Below, piece by piece: positions 21,081 to 31,607 of a stretch of 64,000 nucleotides of DNA. The translations under genes were made by a program, and so were the position numbers. Numbering within the stretch: the first letter of the stretch is position 1; each line of letters starts with the position of its first letter. The DNA is from Rhynchopus sp. YZ270_cl-10 (Eukaryota > Euglenozoa > Diplonemea > Diplonemida > Diplonemidae). The notes under the pieces were generated by a model. The model did not search any database. It was not told where the DNA came from and worked only from the letters and a program-made list of their open reading frames with translations. The stretch is taken from assembly GCA_964035575.1 (NCBI GenBank), contig OZ037928.1, positions 930,001 to 994,000 on the forward strand, read 5' to 3'.

Positions 21081-24000
21081 TACAGTACAGTACAGTACAG
21101 TACAGTACAGTACAGTACAGTACAGTACAGTACAGTACAGTACAGTACAGTACAGTACAGTACAGTACAGTACAGTACAGTACAGTACAGTACAGTACAG
21201 TACAGTACAGTACAGTACAGTACAGTACAGTACAGTACAGTACAGTACAGTACAGTACAGTACAGTACAGTACAGTACAGTACAGTACAGTACAGTACAG
21301 TACAGTACAGTACAGTACAGTACAGTACAGTACAGTACAGTACAGTACAGTACAGTACAGTACAGTACAGTACAGTACAGTACAGTACAGTACAGTACAG
21401 TACAGTACAGTACAGTACAGTACAGTACAGTACAGTACAGTACAGTACAGTACAGTACAGTACAGTACAGTACAGTACAGTACAGTACAGTACAGTACAG
21501 TACAGTACAGTACAGTACAGTACAGTACAGTACAGTACAGTACAGTACAGTACAGTACAGTACAGTACAGTACAGTACAGTACAGTACAGTACAGTACAG
21601 TACAGTACAGTACAGTACAGTACAGTACAGTACAGTACAGTACAGTACAGTACAGTACAGTACAGTACAGTACAGTACAGTACAGTACAGTACAGTACAG
21701 TACAGTACAGTACAGTACAGTACAGTACAGTACAGTACAGTACAGTACAGTACAGTACAGTACAGTACAGTACAGTACAGTACAGTACAGTACAGTACAG
21801 TACAGTACAGTACAGTACAGTACAGTACAGTACAGTACAGTACAGTACAGTACAGTACAGTACAGTACAGTACAGTACAGTACAGTACAGTACAGTACAG
21901 TACAGTACAGTACAGTACAGTACAGTACAGTACAGTACAGTACAGTACAGTACAGTACAGTACAGTACAGTACAGTACAGTACAGTACAGTACAGTACAG
22001 TACAGTACAGTACAGTACAGTACAGTACAGTACAGTACAGTACAGTACAGTACAGTACAGTACAGTACAGTACAGTACAGTACAGTACAGTACAGTACAG
22101 TACAGTACAGTACAGTACAGTACAGTACAGTACAGTACAGTACAGTACAGTACAGTACAGTACAGTACAGTACAGTACAGTACAGTACAGTACAGTACAG
22201 TACAGTACAGTACAGTACAGTACAGTACAGTACAGTACAGTACAGTACAGTACAGTACAGTACAGTACAGTACAGTACAGTACAGTACAGTACAGTACAG
22301 TACAGTACAGTACAGTACAGTACAGTACAGTACAGTACAGTACAGTACAGTACAGTACAGTACAGTACAGTACAGTACAGTACAGTACAGTACAGTACAG
22401 TACAGTACAGTACAGTACAGTACAGTACAGTACAGTACAGTACAGTACAGTACAGTACAGTACAGTACAGTACAGTACAGTACAGTACAGTACAGTACAG
22501 TACAGTACAGTACAGTACAGTACAGTACAGTACAGTACAGTACAGTACAGTACAGTACAGTACAGTACAGTACAGTACAGTACAGTACAGTACAGTACAG
22601 TACAGTACAGTACAGTACAGTACAGTACAGTACAGTACAGTACAGTACAGTACAGTACAGTACAGTACAGTACAGTACAGTACAGTACAGTACAGTACAG
22701 TACAGTACAGTACAGTACAGTACAGTACAGTACAGTACAGTACAGTACAGTACAGTACAGTACAGTACAGTACAGTACAGTACAGTACAGTACAGTACAG
22801 TACAGTACAGTACAGTACAGTACAGTACAGTACAGTACAGTACAGTACAGTACAGTACAGTACAGTACAGTACAGTACAGTACAGTACAGTACAGTACAG
22901 TACAGTACAGTACAGTACAGTACAGTACAGTACAGTACAGTACAGTACAGTACAGTACAGTACAGTACAGTACAGTACAGTACAGTACAGTACAGTACAG
23001 TACAGTACAGTACAGTACAGTACAGTACAGTACAGTACAGTACAGTACAGTACAGTACAGTACAGTACAGTACAGTACAGTACAGTACAGTACAGTACAG
23101 TACAGTACAGTACAGTACAGTACAGTACAGTACAGTACAGTACAGTACAGTACAGTACAGTACAGTACAGTACAGTACAGTACAGTACAGTACAGTACAG
23201 TACAGTACAGTACAGTACAGTACAGTACAGTACAGTACAGTACAGTACAGTACAGTACAGTACAGTACAGTACAGTACAGTACAGTACAGTACAGTACAG
23301 TACAGTACAGTACAGTACAGTACAGTACAGTACAGTACAGTACAGTACAGTACAGTACAGTACAGTACAGTACAGTACAGTACAGTACAGTACAGTACAG
23401 TACAGTACAGTACAGTACAGTACAGTACAGTACAGTACAGTACAGTACAGTACAGTACAGTACAGTACAGTACAGTACAGTACAGTACAGTACAGTACAG
23501 TACAGTACAGTACAGTACAGTACAGTACAGTACAGTACAGTACAGTACAGTACAGTACAGTACAGTACAGTACAGTACAGTACAGTACAGTACAGTACAG
23601 TACAGTACAGTACAGTACAGTACAGTACAGTACAGTACAGTACAGTACAGTACAGTACAGTACAGTACAGTACAGTACAGTACAGTACAGTACAGTACAG
23701 TACAGTACAGTACAGTACAGTACAGTACAGTACAGTACAGTACAGTACAGTACAGTACAGTACAGTACAGTACAGTACAGTACAGTACAGTACAGTACAG
23801 TACAGTACAGTACAGTACAGTACAGTACAGTACAGTACAGTACAGTACAGTACAGTACAGTACAGTACAGTACAGTACAGTACAGTACAGTACAGTACAG
23901 TACAGTACAGTACAGTACAGTACAGTACAGTACAGTACAGTACAGTACAGTACAGTACAGTACAGTACAGTACAGTACAGTACAGTACAGTACAGTACAG

Positions 24001-24500
24001 TACAGTACAGTACAGTACAGTACAGTACAGTACAGTACAGTACAGTACAGTACAGTACAGTACAGTACAGTACAGTACAGTACAGTACAGTACAGTACAG
24101 TACAGTACAGTACAGTACAGTACAGTACAGTACAGTACAGTACAGTACAGTACAGTACAGTACAGTACAGTACAGTACAGTACAGTACAGTACAGTACAG
24201 TACAGTACAGTACAGTACAGTACAGTACAGTACAGTACAGTACAGTACAGTACAGTACAGTACAGTACAGTACAGTACAGTACAGTACAGTACAGTACAG
24301 TACAGTACAGTACAGTACAGTACAGTACAGTACAGTACAGTACAGTACAGTACAGTACAGTACAGTACAGTACAGTACAGTACAGTACAGTACAGTACAG
24401 TACAGTACAGTACAGTACAGTACAGTACAGTACAGTACAGTACAGTACAGTACAGTACAGTACAGTACAGTACAGTACAGTACAGTACAGTACAGTACAG
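21081..24500. repeat. Uninterrupted 5-bp satellite (TACAG)684
   Basis: 3420 bp of pure TACAG with no variant unit that I can see. Each unit junction creates the palindrome GTAC. Long frames on both strands through it are repeat artefacts. The perfection implies very recent expansion or an assembly effect. It abuts the SatC array with no spacer. Confidence 0.98.
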
Positions 24501-25442
24501 TTCAAAAGCGTCCCTTTTACACGCGACAAAGCGATGCGTTCAAAAGCGTCCCTTTTACACGCAACAAAGCGATGTGTTCAAAAGCGTCCCTTTTACACGC
24601 GACAAAGCGATGCGTTCAAAAGCGTCCCTTTTACACGCAACAAAGCGATGCGTTCAAAAGCGTCCCTTTTACACACAACAAAGCGATGTGTTCAAAAGCG
24701 TCCCTTTTACACACAACAAAGTGATGTGTTCAAAAGCGTCCCTTTTACACACAACAAAGCGATGCGTTCGAAAGCGTCCCTTTTACACGTAACAAAGCGA
24801 TGTGTTCAAAAGCGTCCCTTTTACACACAACAAAGCGATGCGTTCAAAAGCGTCCCTTTTACAAGCGACAAAGCGATGCGTTGAAAAGCGTCCCTTTTAC
24901 ACGCAACAAAGCGATGCGTTCGAAAGCGTCCTTTTACACACAACAAAGCGATGCGTTCAAAAGCGTCCTTTTACACACAACAAAGCGATGCGTTGAAAAG
25001 CGTCCCTTTTACACGCGACAAAGCGATGCGTTCGAAAGCGTCCCTTTTACACGTAACAAAGCGATGCGTTCGAAAGCGTCCCTTTTACACGCAACAAAGC
25101 GATGTGTTCAAAAGCGTCCCTTTTACACACAACAAAGCGATGCGTTCAAAAGCGTCCCTTTTACAAGCGACAAAGCGATGCGTTCAAAAGCGTCCCTTTT
25201 ACACGCAACAAAGCGATGCGTTCGAAAGCGTCCCTTTTACACACAACAAAGCGATGCGTTGAAAAGCGTCCCTTTTACACGCGACAAAGCGATGCGTTCG
25301 AAAGCGTCCCTTTTACACGTAACAAAGCGATGCTTTCGATAGCGTCCCTTTTACACGTAACAAAGCGATGCGTTCGAAAGCGTCCCTTTTACACGCAACA
25401 AAGCGATGCGTTCGAAAGCGCCCCTTTTACACGCAACAAAGC
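24501..25442. repeat. SatC 37/38-bp satellite, short array (about 25 units)
   Basis: The unit is built from GCGTTCAAAAGCGTCCC and TTTTACACGCAACAAAGCGAT. This array has more variants (ACGCGAC, ACACAAC, ACGTAAC, AAGCGAC) than the one starting at 39557. Orientation is the same as in the right-hand array. Confidence 0.97.
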
Positions 25443-25559
25443 AAGGCTACCAACGCGACTACAAATTTGGGTGTCTTTTGGGTGTCTTTTGGGTGTCTTT
25501 TGGGTGTCTTTTTGGGTGCACCGAAAAGACACCCAAAAAAATTTTTTTGGGCAACTACA
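25443..25559. other. Segment between SatC and left inverted repeat
   Basis: Contains four copies of the 11-bp repeat GGGTGTCTTTT (25469-25513) followed by its reverse complement AAAAGACACCC (25524-25534), able to form an 11-bp stem. Not found next to the right-hand inverted repeat. Confidence 0.6.
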
Positions 25560-25628
25560 GTAATAGGAGAAATCGAGAGATTGGCGCAGGAATTAAAACC
25601 CGGTAGAAATGTACTGCACCAATATGTT
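25560..25628. repeat. Left 69-bp terminal inverted repeat
   Basis: Begins GTAATAGGAGAAATCGAGAG and is the reverse complement of 39487-39555 with three differences. Confidence 0.85.
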
Positions 25629-26071
25629 ATTCATTATTCACTTTTTATGTAGCCTTTTACATACCTGTGTGTACGTGTGTCGTACCTGTTTCAGCAGTGG
25701 CTTCTTCAGTGACTCGGACTTCGGTGACTGTATTCCTGATGACGTGATGATGGATATGGTTCCGCCTGTAGGTGTATTCTGCATACTCCTTACCTTTACG
25801 GCCGTGTAGGGAGCTGTGAGTTTACTCTGTATCTCCAAATTATACAAATTATACAGGAAGCAGTGCACGTTTCCACAACCACCCAAGAGGTAGTGCACAT
25901 GGCGCGTTAGTCTTTATTTTACGTGGCGTTCCCCTGTAGGCCTATACCACGGGTTCTTTTGAACCATAATTTGTTATCCTCCCCATTTGTGTAGTTTGTT
26001 GTACTCCTGTCTGAGTGTGGTGAGTGTGTTGTGAAAAAGAGACAGTCTAGAAAATACTCATCAGGCGGTCT

Positions 26072-26105
<34 letters not shown>

Positions 26106-26771
26106 GATTACCTACATTGTAGGCGGGTTTAGTGCTGCCGCGGGTGCTGGCACATGACCCTGGTACTACCTCGTACCACGTTTACTTGTTGTTCTACGTG
26201 GCGGGGTTCCTCACCGCTCAAGGCAGTGGGGGACAGTTTCCCTGTTCTTGTTTTGAGGGGACTACACAGACAGCACACATCTCCCCCCCCTATGTGGCAG
26301 TTGAGCCTGGTTTTTTTTTTTTTTTGCTTTTTTTGTTTTGTTTTGTTTTGTTTTGTTTTGTTTTGTTTTGTTTTGTTTTGTTTTGTTTTGTTTTGTTTTG
26401 TTTTGTTTTGTTTTGTTTTGTTTTGTTTTGTTTGGGAAAGGAAAAATATAAAAACAACACCAAAAACCCCTCGCTGTGACTCAAAGCACCAGAGACATAC
26501 ACTCAACTCATAGGACGGTTTTTTTTTTCCCCACATATTGTGCAAGTAAGACCCATCGTTGTTCCCACCCTCCAGAGACAAATAAAAGTAAAAAATATAA
26601 TCACAAAACATATTCACTATTCCTACCCACACCCGGCTGAGCCTGTGTTGTTGGGACAGTTGACAACACCCTGTTTTTTCTTTTTTTTCCATACCCTTCC
26701 CCGCACCTCCTCCAGACACAAATAAACAAAAAAAAAGAACCACAAAAGTACTTCACCCCACACCCATATCA
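25629..26771. other. Non-coding or unrecognised DNA inside the left end
   Basis: Holds a poly-T run (26071-26103) and a (TTTTG)n array. On the minus strand a block at about 25698-25775 is bounded by CTACAG and GTACGA and reads TISIITSSGIQSPKSESLKK; it might be an isolated exon but matches nothing I know. Confidence 0.4.
26331..26433. repeat. (TTTTG)n microsatellite, about 20 copies
   Basis: Perfect pentanucleotide tract preceded by a T-rich run. Confidence 0.97.
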
Positions 26772-28334
26772 TCACGCAGACTTCGCGTTCATCCCGAACT
26801 TCTCCTTCACTTTTGTAATATTCTTCTCCACGCCTTCGTCATCTGGCCCCTTCACACCATTCAGGTACAGTGCGTGAGAGTAGCGGTGGATCCTCACGTG
26901 GGTCTCACCCACTGTGCGGGTCAGTGTAGAGTCTGAGTCGCGTTTGCTGAGTTCAGTAATAGCAGCATTGTTGGCAGCAAGGTGGTAAACACCCTCTGCT
27001 CCAGCCTGTGCCATGCCCTTCAGAACATCCAGATTCGGCTGTTTGTCCAGGCTTTCGCATGTGAGGTTATACTTGGCATTGATATCTGCGAAGTGATGTG
27101 TTTAATCATTCATAAAATAATAATATTCGCACGGTACTACCTCCCATCGATCCCTGTGCAATACGTGTGTCTCATAATTGACAAACTACCCACCCCAACA
27201 ACAACATACCCGCCTTCAGCTCCGTCAAAACCTTATCCTTTGTTTCAGCGGTGGCAGACGCAACTGCGATGAGATGTGTGGTTAATAATCATGTTGTACA
27301 AAAAGGCAACAAAGACTCTGCATACTTTTAGACCCCACCTTTTCTTTGATGAACCCCACCAAGGTCTTTGTCTGTCCGCCCAACCAGTCGTGATAGTGCT
27401 TGAGATACGGCCCAATAAGATTCTGGGGATCCTTCTTCACTAGGAACGCCTTCCTCTCGGCCTCTGTCATCGCAAGATACAGGGGACCCTTCAGCACTAG
27501 CTGTTCCCCAATAGCCAGGAGTTCCTCCTCTGTCATCGCACCCACTTCAAAACGGTCGAAATCAGTGCGGATTTTCTTGAGCGTGTCGGATATTCCTGTT
27601 TTGGAGAACTCGATAATGGTCTTGCAACAGTTCTGCTTCGATGAAAGATCGCTTGCCATTCCCCCGACAGCCACGGCAATGTTCCCCATAGTCTCGTAAC
27701 TGAGCTTTGTAGCTTCCTTCGTATCCAGAGTGATGTAGATGATCAGCGGATGTGCCTTCTTCCCCTTCTTCGCCCTCTTCCGGACCTCGTTGGCGTGTTG
27801 GATGAAGCCCGTAAAACCGGGGTGATGGCGGGGATGATCCTTGCACTCTCCGAACTGCTCGAGCACAGCCTCCTCAACCTCATCTCTCATCTTGTAGCTA
27901 GGCACCTTCGCCAGCTTATCCGCATTGACCATCACAAAGATCACACCTTCGTCATACTTTTTTTTCAGCAAATGCTGCATCATCGTGGTTTTGCCGGAGC
28001 CGCTCTCACCCATCAACAAGAAGAAGTCTGTCTCGCTGGCGATGTTCTCTTGTAAATCCTTCTCCAGTGCACCATCTTGCTGTCTTGGAACATACTCCCT
28101 GCCATTTGGTACTTCGGGTTTGTACGGTGCTATGACAATCTTCTTGAGCATTTCGTCGAGGTGGTATTCGGACTGCAGACCATACCATCTGTCGTACCAA
28201 TAAGCCACTGCACCCACCGGGCTTGCAGCTGCGACACCTACCAGTATCTTGGCAATCCATCTCTCGGGTCTCTCCGGTTTTGCTTTTGTGCTGCACATTC
28301 GGAGTGCCTTCCACATTTTGTTGTATTTTGTCAT
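26772..28334 (-). CDS. Membrane-anchored P-loop (AAA-type) ATPase, three exons
   Basis: Exons 28334-27326, 27263-27210 and 27085-26772 join in one frame of 458 residues. Introns of 62 and 124 nt both start GTATG and end GCAG. A single hydrophobic segment (about residues 27-46, WIAKILVGVAAASPVGAVAY) follows a basic N-terminus. Walker A is GESGSGKT (109-116) and the Walker B candidate is PLIIYITLD (196-204). I do not recognise the family; the layout resembles organelle-membrane or STAND-like ATPases. Spliceosomal introns mark it as a host-type gene, yet it lies inside the inverted repeats of the Polinton-like segment, so it is either captured cargo or host DNA caught between two repeat copies. 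The start at 28334 is preferred because the longer frame upstream lacks protein-like composition. Confidence 0.75.
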
Positions 28335-28733
28335 TTGTGTAGTTTCCCTGTTGGTGTGTTGCTGTGTAAGTGTGGGGTTGGTGAAGATTGTGCAAGAGAC
28401 TGGGGAGGAGTGTGGATAGTCCATTGCGGTTCCATTGTGATGTGGTGTGAAATACGTGGGTGTGAACAAAAAGAGTGGGTACGGTGGGGAATGGGCTTTT
28501 TTTATCTCCTTCCTCAACATCAGCAACGTGCCCCTCACCGCGTACATGGCATGTGTATAACAATACCTACCGTTTGACCACAACCTTGGGGTTCCCTACA
28601 CATTTGCTTCTGCAACACATCACCGTCACTATCTTGCTCCCAACACTTCCACTGGAACTCACATCTCGGGCTGAAGTCCCTCGAGGAACCTTCGGTTCTG
28701 AGTCTCTTGTCTTGTCGGACATCTTTTCTGTTA
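28335..28733. other. Spacer between AAA-type ATPase and packaging ATPase genes
   Basis: No gene is supported. It should hold the promoter of the intron-bearing ATPase and any 3' signal of the packaging ATPase; no motif stands out. Confidence 0.45.
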
Positions 28734-29474
28734 TCATCCTGGAAATACAATCTCATCAAAGTTCCTTCGATACTTCAATTCAGGAACAACAGGCTGGCTG
28801 TCGATCATGACAAAGTTGTACCGGGGCAGACCCTCAAACATACTGTTGAACTCATCAGGCTCAAGGTCGCTGCATGAAGTCGCTATCATCCGCCTCTCCT
28901 TCTTGTTGATGTTGAACAGCAGGAAGCAGCTACAGTTCTGTCGTATCACCTTTGGGGTGTCAAAGAAGCTCTGACTCAAGTAGACTGGTGAGATGTTGCG
29001 ATGACGTCCATGTACGTACAGGTTTATGAAGTCTCTCTGGTTCTTCTCCATCACAATGTCGTCTAAGATCACAAGGTTCTTCTGGTTTGCGTCAAGGTCC
29101 TCCACATCGAACTCACCCGCACTGTCGAAGAACTCTGCTGTTGGCTTCAATGCTTCTAAGGTCTCGTCGATCTTCTCCTCACTCACCTTCTTCTTCTTCA
29201 ACTCCCGTTCCAGCTCACTTCGTATCTTCTCGTCAATGTCTGCAAAGTGTTCCATCATAACCTGGTAGATCTTTTGGTGCAGTGTTGTGCTGATAACGAA
29301 AACCCTGTCAAACGGTAACTTCAACTCCTTGTTCATCAGCATATTCCCCATCACTGTGCTCTTCCCACACCCAGAAGATCCGACAGACAACATCCTGAAT
29401 GGCCACGACGGAAGAAGCTTTGAATGTTCATCATCCTCAGGTGACTCATTCCTCGTAACGTAATTGCGTATCAT
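28734..29474 (-). CDS. Polinton packaging ATPase (FtsK/HerA, A32-like)
   Basis: 246 residues. Walker A GSSGCGKST is at about 32-40 and Walker B NLVILDDI at 133-140, then the ISPVYLSQSFFDTPKVIRQN segment typical of virus packaging ATPases of the adenovirus/Polinton/virophage lineage. It would have translocated DNA into the particle. It is transcribed away from the divergent proline-rich gene, whose start lies only 19 bases away, so the two probably shared a bidirectional promoter. I chose the ATG at 29474 because protein-like sequence begins there; the longer frame upstream is antisense to the neighbour. Confidence 0.88.
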   Translation of the reverse strand: MIRNYVTRNESPEDDEHSKLLPSWPFRMLSVGSSGCGKSTVMGNMLMNKELKLPFDRVFVISTTLHQKIYQVMMEHFADIDEKIRSELERELKKKKVSEEKIDETLEALKPTAEFFDSAGEFDVEDLDANQKNLVILDDIVMEKNQRDFINLYVHGRHRNISPVYLSQSFFDTPKVIRQNCSCFLLFNINKKERRMIATSCSDLEPDEFNSMFEGLPRYNFVMIDSQPVVPELKYRRNFDEIVFPG

Positions 29475-29493
29475 TTTTTTTTCAATAACAAAA

Positions 29494-30108
29494 ATGCAAC
29501 TGAACAATACATCAAGTCTCGAGAAGCTTCTACGCGATATTGGTAGACTGAAGGACTCCATAGCACAACAACGATCTGATATTCTCAACGAACAAGAAAC
29601 CCTGAAGGAGATTGATGTCCCGATCAAGACATCAGATGAGGGAGACCAAACTGACAACTTCTTATCAGCTATTCTCACATCAACCTCAACATCCACAACA
29701 CAACCGAGTGCTTCAGACCAGACATCATTCCAAGAAGCTTTATCACATATTAGTAGTATGCAGACCCCAGAACCTATCCCGTCACCGAACCCGACTGCGA
29801 ATTTGACACCGAACCTGGGCCCGATGTCGACACAATCCTTGCTCAACCCAGCTGCGAACCTGGGCCCACCGACTGCAATCCTGCCAGCTGAGATCCTGAG
29901 CCCACCGACTGCGAACCTGGGCCCACCGACCACAACATTTAACCCAGCTAATCCTTTTAGTGGTAACAAACCTCCGACAACACCATCGACAGGTAAAGGG
30001 AAAGGGGGTAACAAGGGTATGGGTAGAGGTAAAGGAGGTAAGACTGGGAGTGGTGTGTATCAAATGGACACCGAGGGTGCAATGAATAGACTGACGTCAA
30101 GGCTCTAA
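29494..30108 (+). CDS. Polinton proline-rich protein of unknown role
   Basis: Starts MQLNNTSSLEKLLRDIGRLK, a short predicted coiled coil, followed by a low-complexity region with repeated NLGPPTA-like blocks and a Gly/Lys-rich stretch (KGKGGNKGMGRGKGGK). No family is recognised. It sits between the packaging ATPase and the penton-like gene, where structural genes are usual, so a minor virion or scaffold role is possible. The 343-bp MITE has inserted in its 3' part. Confidence 0.55.
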   Translation: MQLNNTSSLEKLLRDIGRLKDSIAQQRSDILNEQETLKEIDVPIKTSDEGDQTDNFLSAILTSTSTSTTQPSASDQTSFQEALSHISSMQTPEPIPSPNPTANLTPNLGPMSTQSLLNPAANLGPPTAILPAEILSPPTANLGPPTTTFNPANPFSGNKPPTTPSTGKGKGGNKGMGRGKGGKTGSGVYQMDTEGAMNRLTSRL

Positions 30109-30440
30109 GTCGACAGTGTCGGCCCCTGTCGGCCGACTGTCGGCCAAAAAAAATTTTTTTTCGACATCACAAAATTTTTCACCAAAAAAAAAAAAAAAAT
30201 TTTTTTTTGGGAGCGGGCGATTTCGGAAAAAAAAATCCAAAAAAAACCATCACAGACGGTCCAGTAGCGACGTAAGCAAAATCCATATTTTTTTGCCGAA
30301 TTTTGCTAAGTACCCGAAAATTTTTCCTAAGGAAAAAAAAAAAAAAAGTTCCGCAGATGTCACCGGAAAAAAATTTTTTTTTTTGGTCGACAGGTCGACA
30401 GTCGACCACCCCCGGTCGACACTGTCGACTTAGAGCCTTG
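30098..30440. mobile_element. 343-bp MITE inserted in the Polinton
   Basis: Perfect 24-bp inverted ends (CAAGGCTCTAAGTCGACAGT and its complement, continuing GTCG) flanked by the 7-bp direct repeat CTGACGT (30091-30097, 30441-30447). Interior is A/T homopolymer-rich with GTCGAC repeats and no coding capacity. Insertion of this element into the Polinton postdates the latter. Confidence 0.85.
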
Positions 30441-30590
30441 CTGACGTTGTTGATAGGAGGAAAGAAGGCAGGTAATACAAGTCAAGCAATCAAACAAGAA
30501 GCATCCACTATCCTTGACTGGCTCCTGAACAACAACAAGATAGACCTAGAGGAACACAAACTCCTCACCCAAGAAATCAACTCATAAAAA

Positions 30591-31331
30591 ATGGAACAAC
30601 TCTCACTCTTTGTCTCCTCTGAAGGAGAGCCAATCTCCACTGACTTCACTGTTGCCTACAACCCTCCCATATACCTTGACGAAGGTGACAGCTATGAGAT
30701 CAGTCTCATCAAGAGCAGTCAGTACTACTCATGGACAAACATCAGCCAGCAGCAAGGCAACAACTTCTTTGAGTGGAGTCGTGACAACGGTTCTTCATGG
30801 GAGACAATAGGGTTCGGTGACGGGAACTACAGCATCTCTGAGATCAACGACCACATACCATCGGAAATCACACTAGAGCCCATCCTAGCCCTGCAGAAGA
30901 TTAAGATCACCCTACCTGCTAACTATCAAGTGAACTTCAGAACAGGCTCCTTCTATGGAATCTTAGGCTTTGCTGAGAACACCATCATAAGTGCAGGTGT
31001 GAACATTGCGCCTCACGTCGCAGACATCACGAACGGAATCCAAGCAGTTGTTGTACACTGTGATCTTGTGAACCCAAAGTACTCTTACCACAACACCGGT
31101 ACATCAGGCACCAAGTCGCAAATCTTGTATGTTGTCAGCCCACCCTCCCTCCCTCCTAGTAGTTTGTACAACGTGGTAGAACCTGGCAGCTCGTACTATG
31201 TCCCCACCAACAAGACCCAGATCAACAGCATAAGGTTCTGGCTCACAGACCAGAATGGGAAGCGCATCAACAACCAAGGGGAGAACGTCAACTATCATGT
31301 TATCCTTCGCAAAGTAAAATCTTCGTACTAA
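30591..31331 (+). CDS. Polinton penton-like minor capsid protein
   Basis: 246 residues, beta-rich. The C-terminal block NSIRFWLTDQNGKRINNQGE followed by NVNYHVILRKV is the hallmark ending of Polinton and virophage penton (minor capsid) proteins, and the N-terminal FTVAYNPPIYLDEGDSYEISL fits the same family. Such proteins form single jelly-roll pentons at capsid vertices. It is followed after 4 bases by a small frame on the same strand. Confidence 0.82.
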   Translation: MEQLSLFVSSEGEPISTDFTVAYNPPIYLDEGDSYEISLIKSSQYYSWTNISQQQGNNFFEWSRDNGSSWETIGFGDGNYSISEINDHIPSEITLEPILALQKIKITLPANYQVNFRTGSFYGILGFAENTIISAGVNIAPHVADITNGIQAVVVHCDLVNPKYSYHNTGTSGTKSQILYVVSPPSLPPSSLYNVVEPGSSYYVPTNKTQINSIRFWLTDQNGKRINNQGENVNYHVILRKVKSSY

Positions 31332-31335
31332 AAAA

Positions 31336-31545
31336 ATGTCATCGTGGTCAAATCTAGTGAGGGATAGTGAAAGGGTATCAGGGAGGAAGAGAACCTGGAG
31401 TGATTTGGTGGAGGGTAGTGGGGTAGATATGGAGGAGAAGCAAGAGAAGCAAGAAGAAAGAGACAACAAGAAGGTGCTTGATGTACTGGCTGACATCTCT
31501 AAGAGGCATAATGTTGTGCTTGGGAATGGGTTGGTCACAATATAG
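31336..31545 (+). CDS. Small charged protein of the Polinton block
   Basis: 69 residues with a central acidic/basic helix (EEKQEKQEERDNKK) and a C-terminal LADISKRHNVVLGNG. Family not recognised. Its immediate position after the penton-like gene suggests co-transcription. Confidence 0.5.
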   Translation: MSSWSNLVRDSERVSGRKRTWSDLVEGSGVDMEEKQEKQEERDNKKVLDVLADISKRHNVVLGNGLVTI

Positions 31546-31607
31546 GTGTGTCGATACATATCTCTGCGATATGTATTATTTGAGTCTTCGGTGCTCTGCT
31601 CCTGAGT

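Noticed and set aside
21081-24500. Telomeric repeat
   Set aside because: TACAG is not a known telomere unit, it is not G-rich, and it lies between other sequences rather than at an end.
20606-24884. Open frames of 1200-1370 codons on both strands across 20.6-24.9 kb
   Set aside because: They are translations of the pure TACAG array (a repeating YSTVQ pattern) and its flanks; a 5-bp unit without stops is open in all frames.
25698-25775. Possible isolated exon on the minus strand
   Set aside because: Bounded by AG and GT but donor is GTACGA, not GTAT, and no connecting exons or family match.
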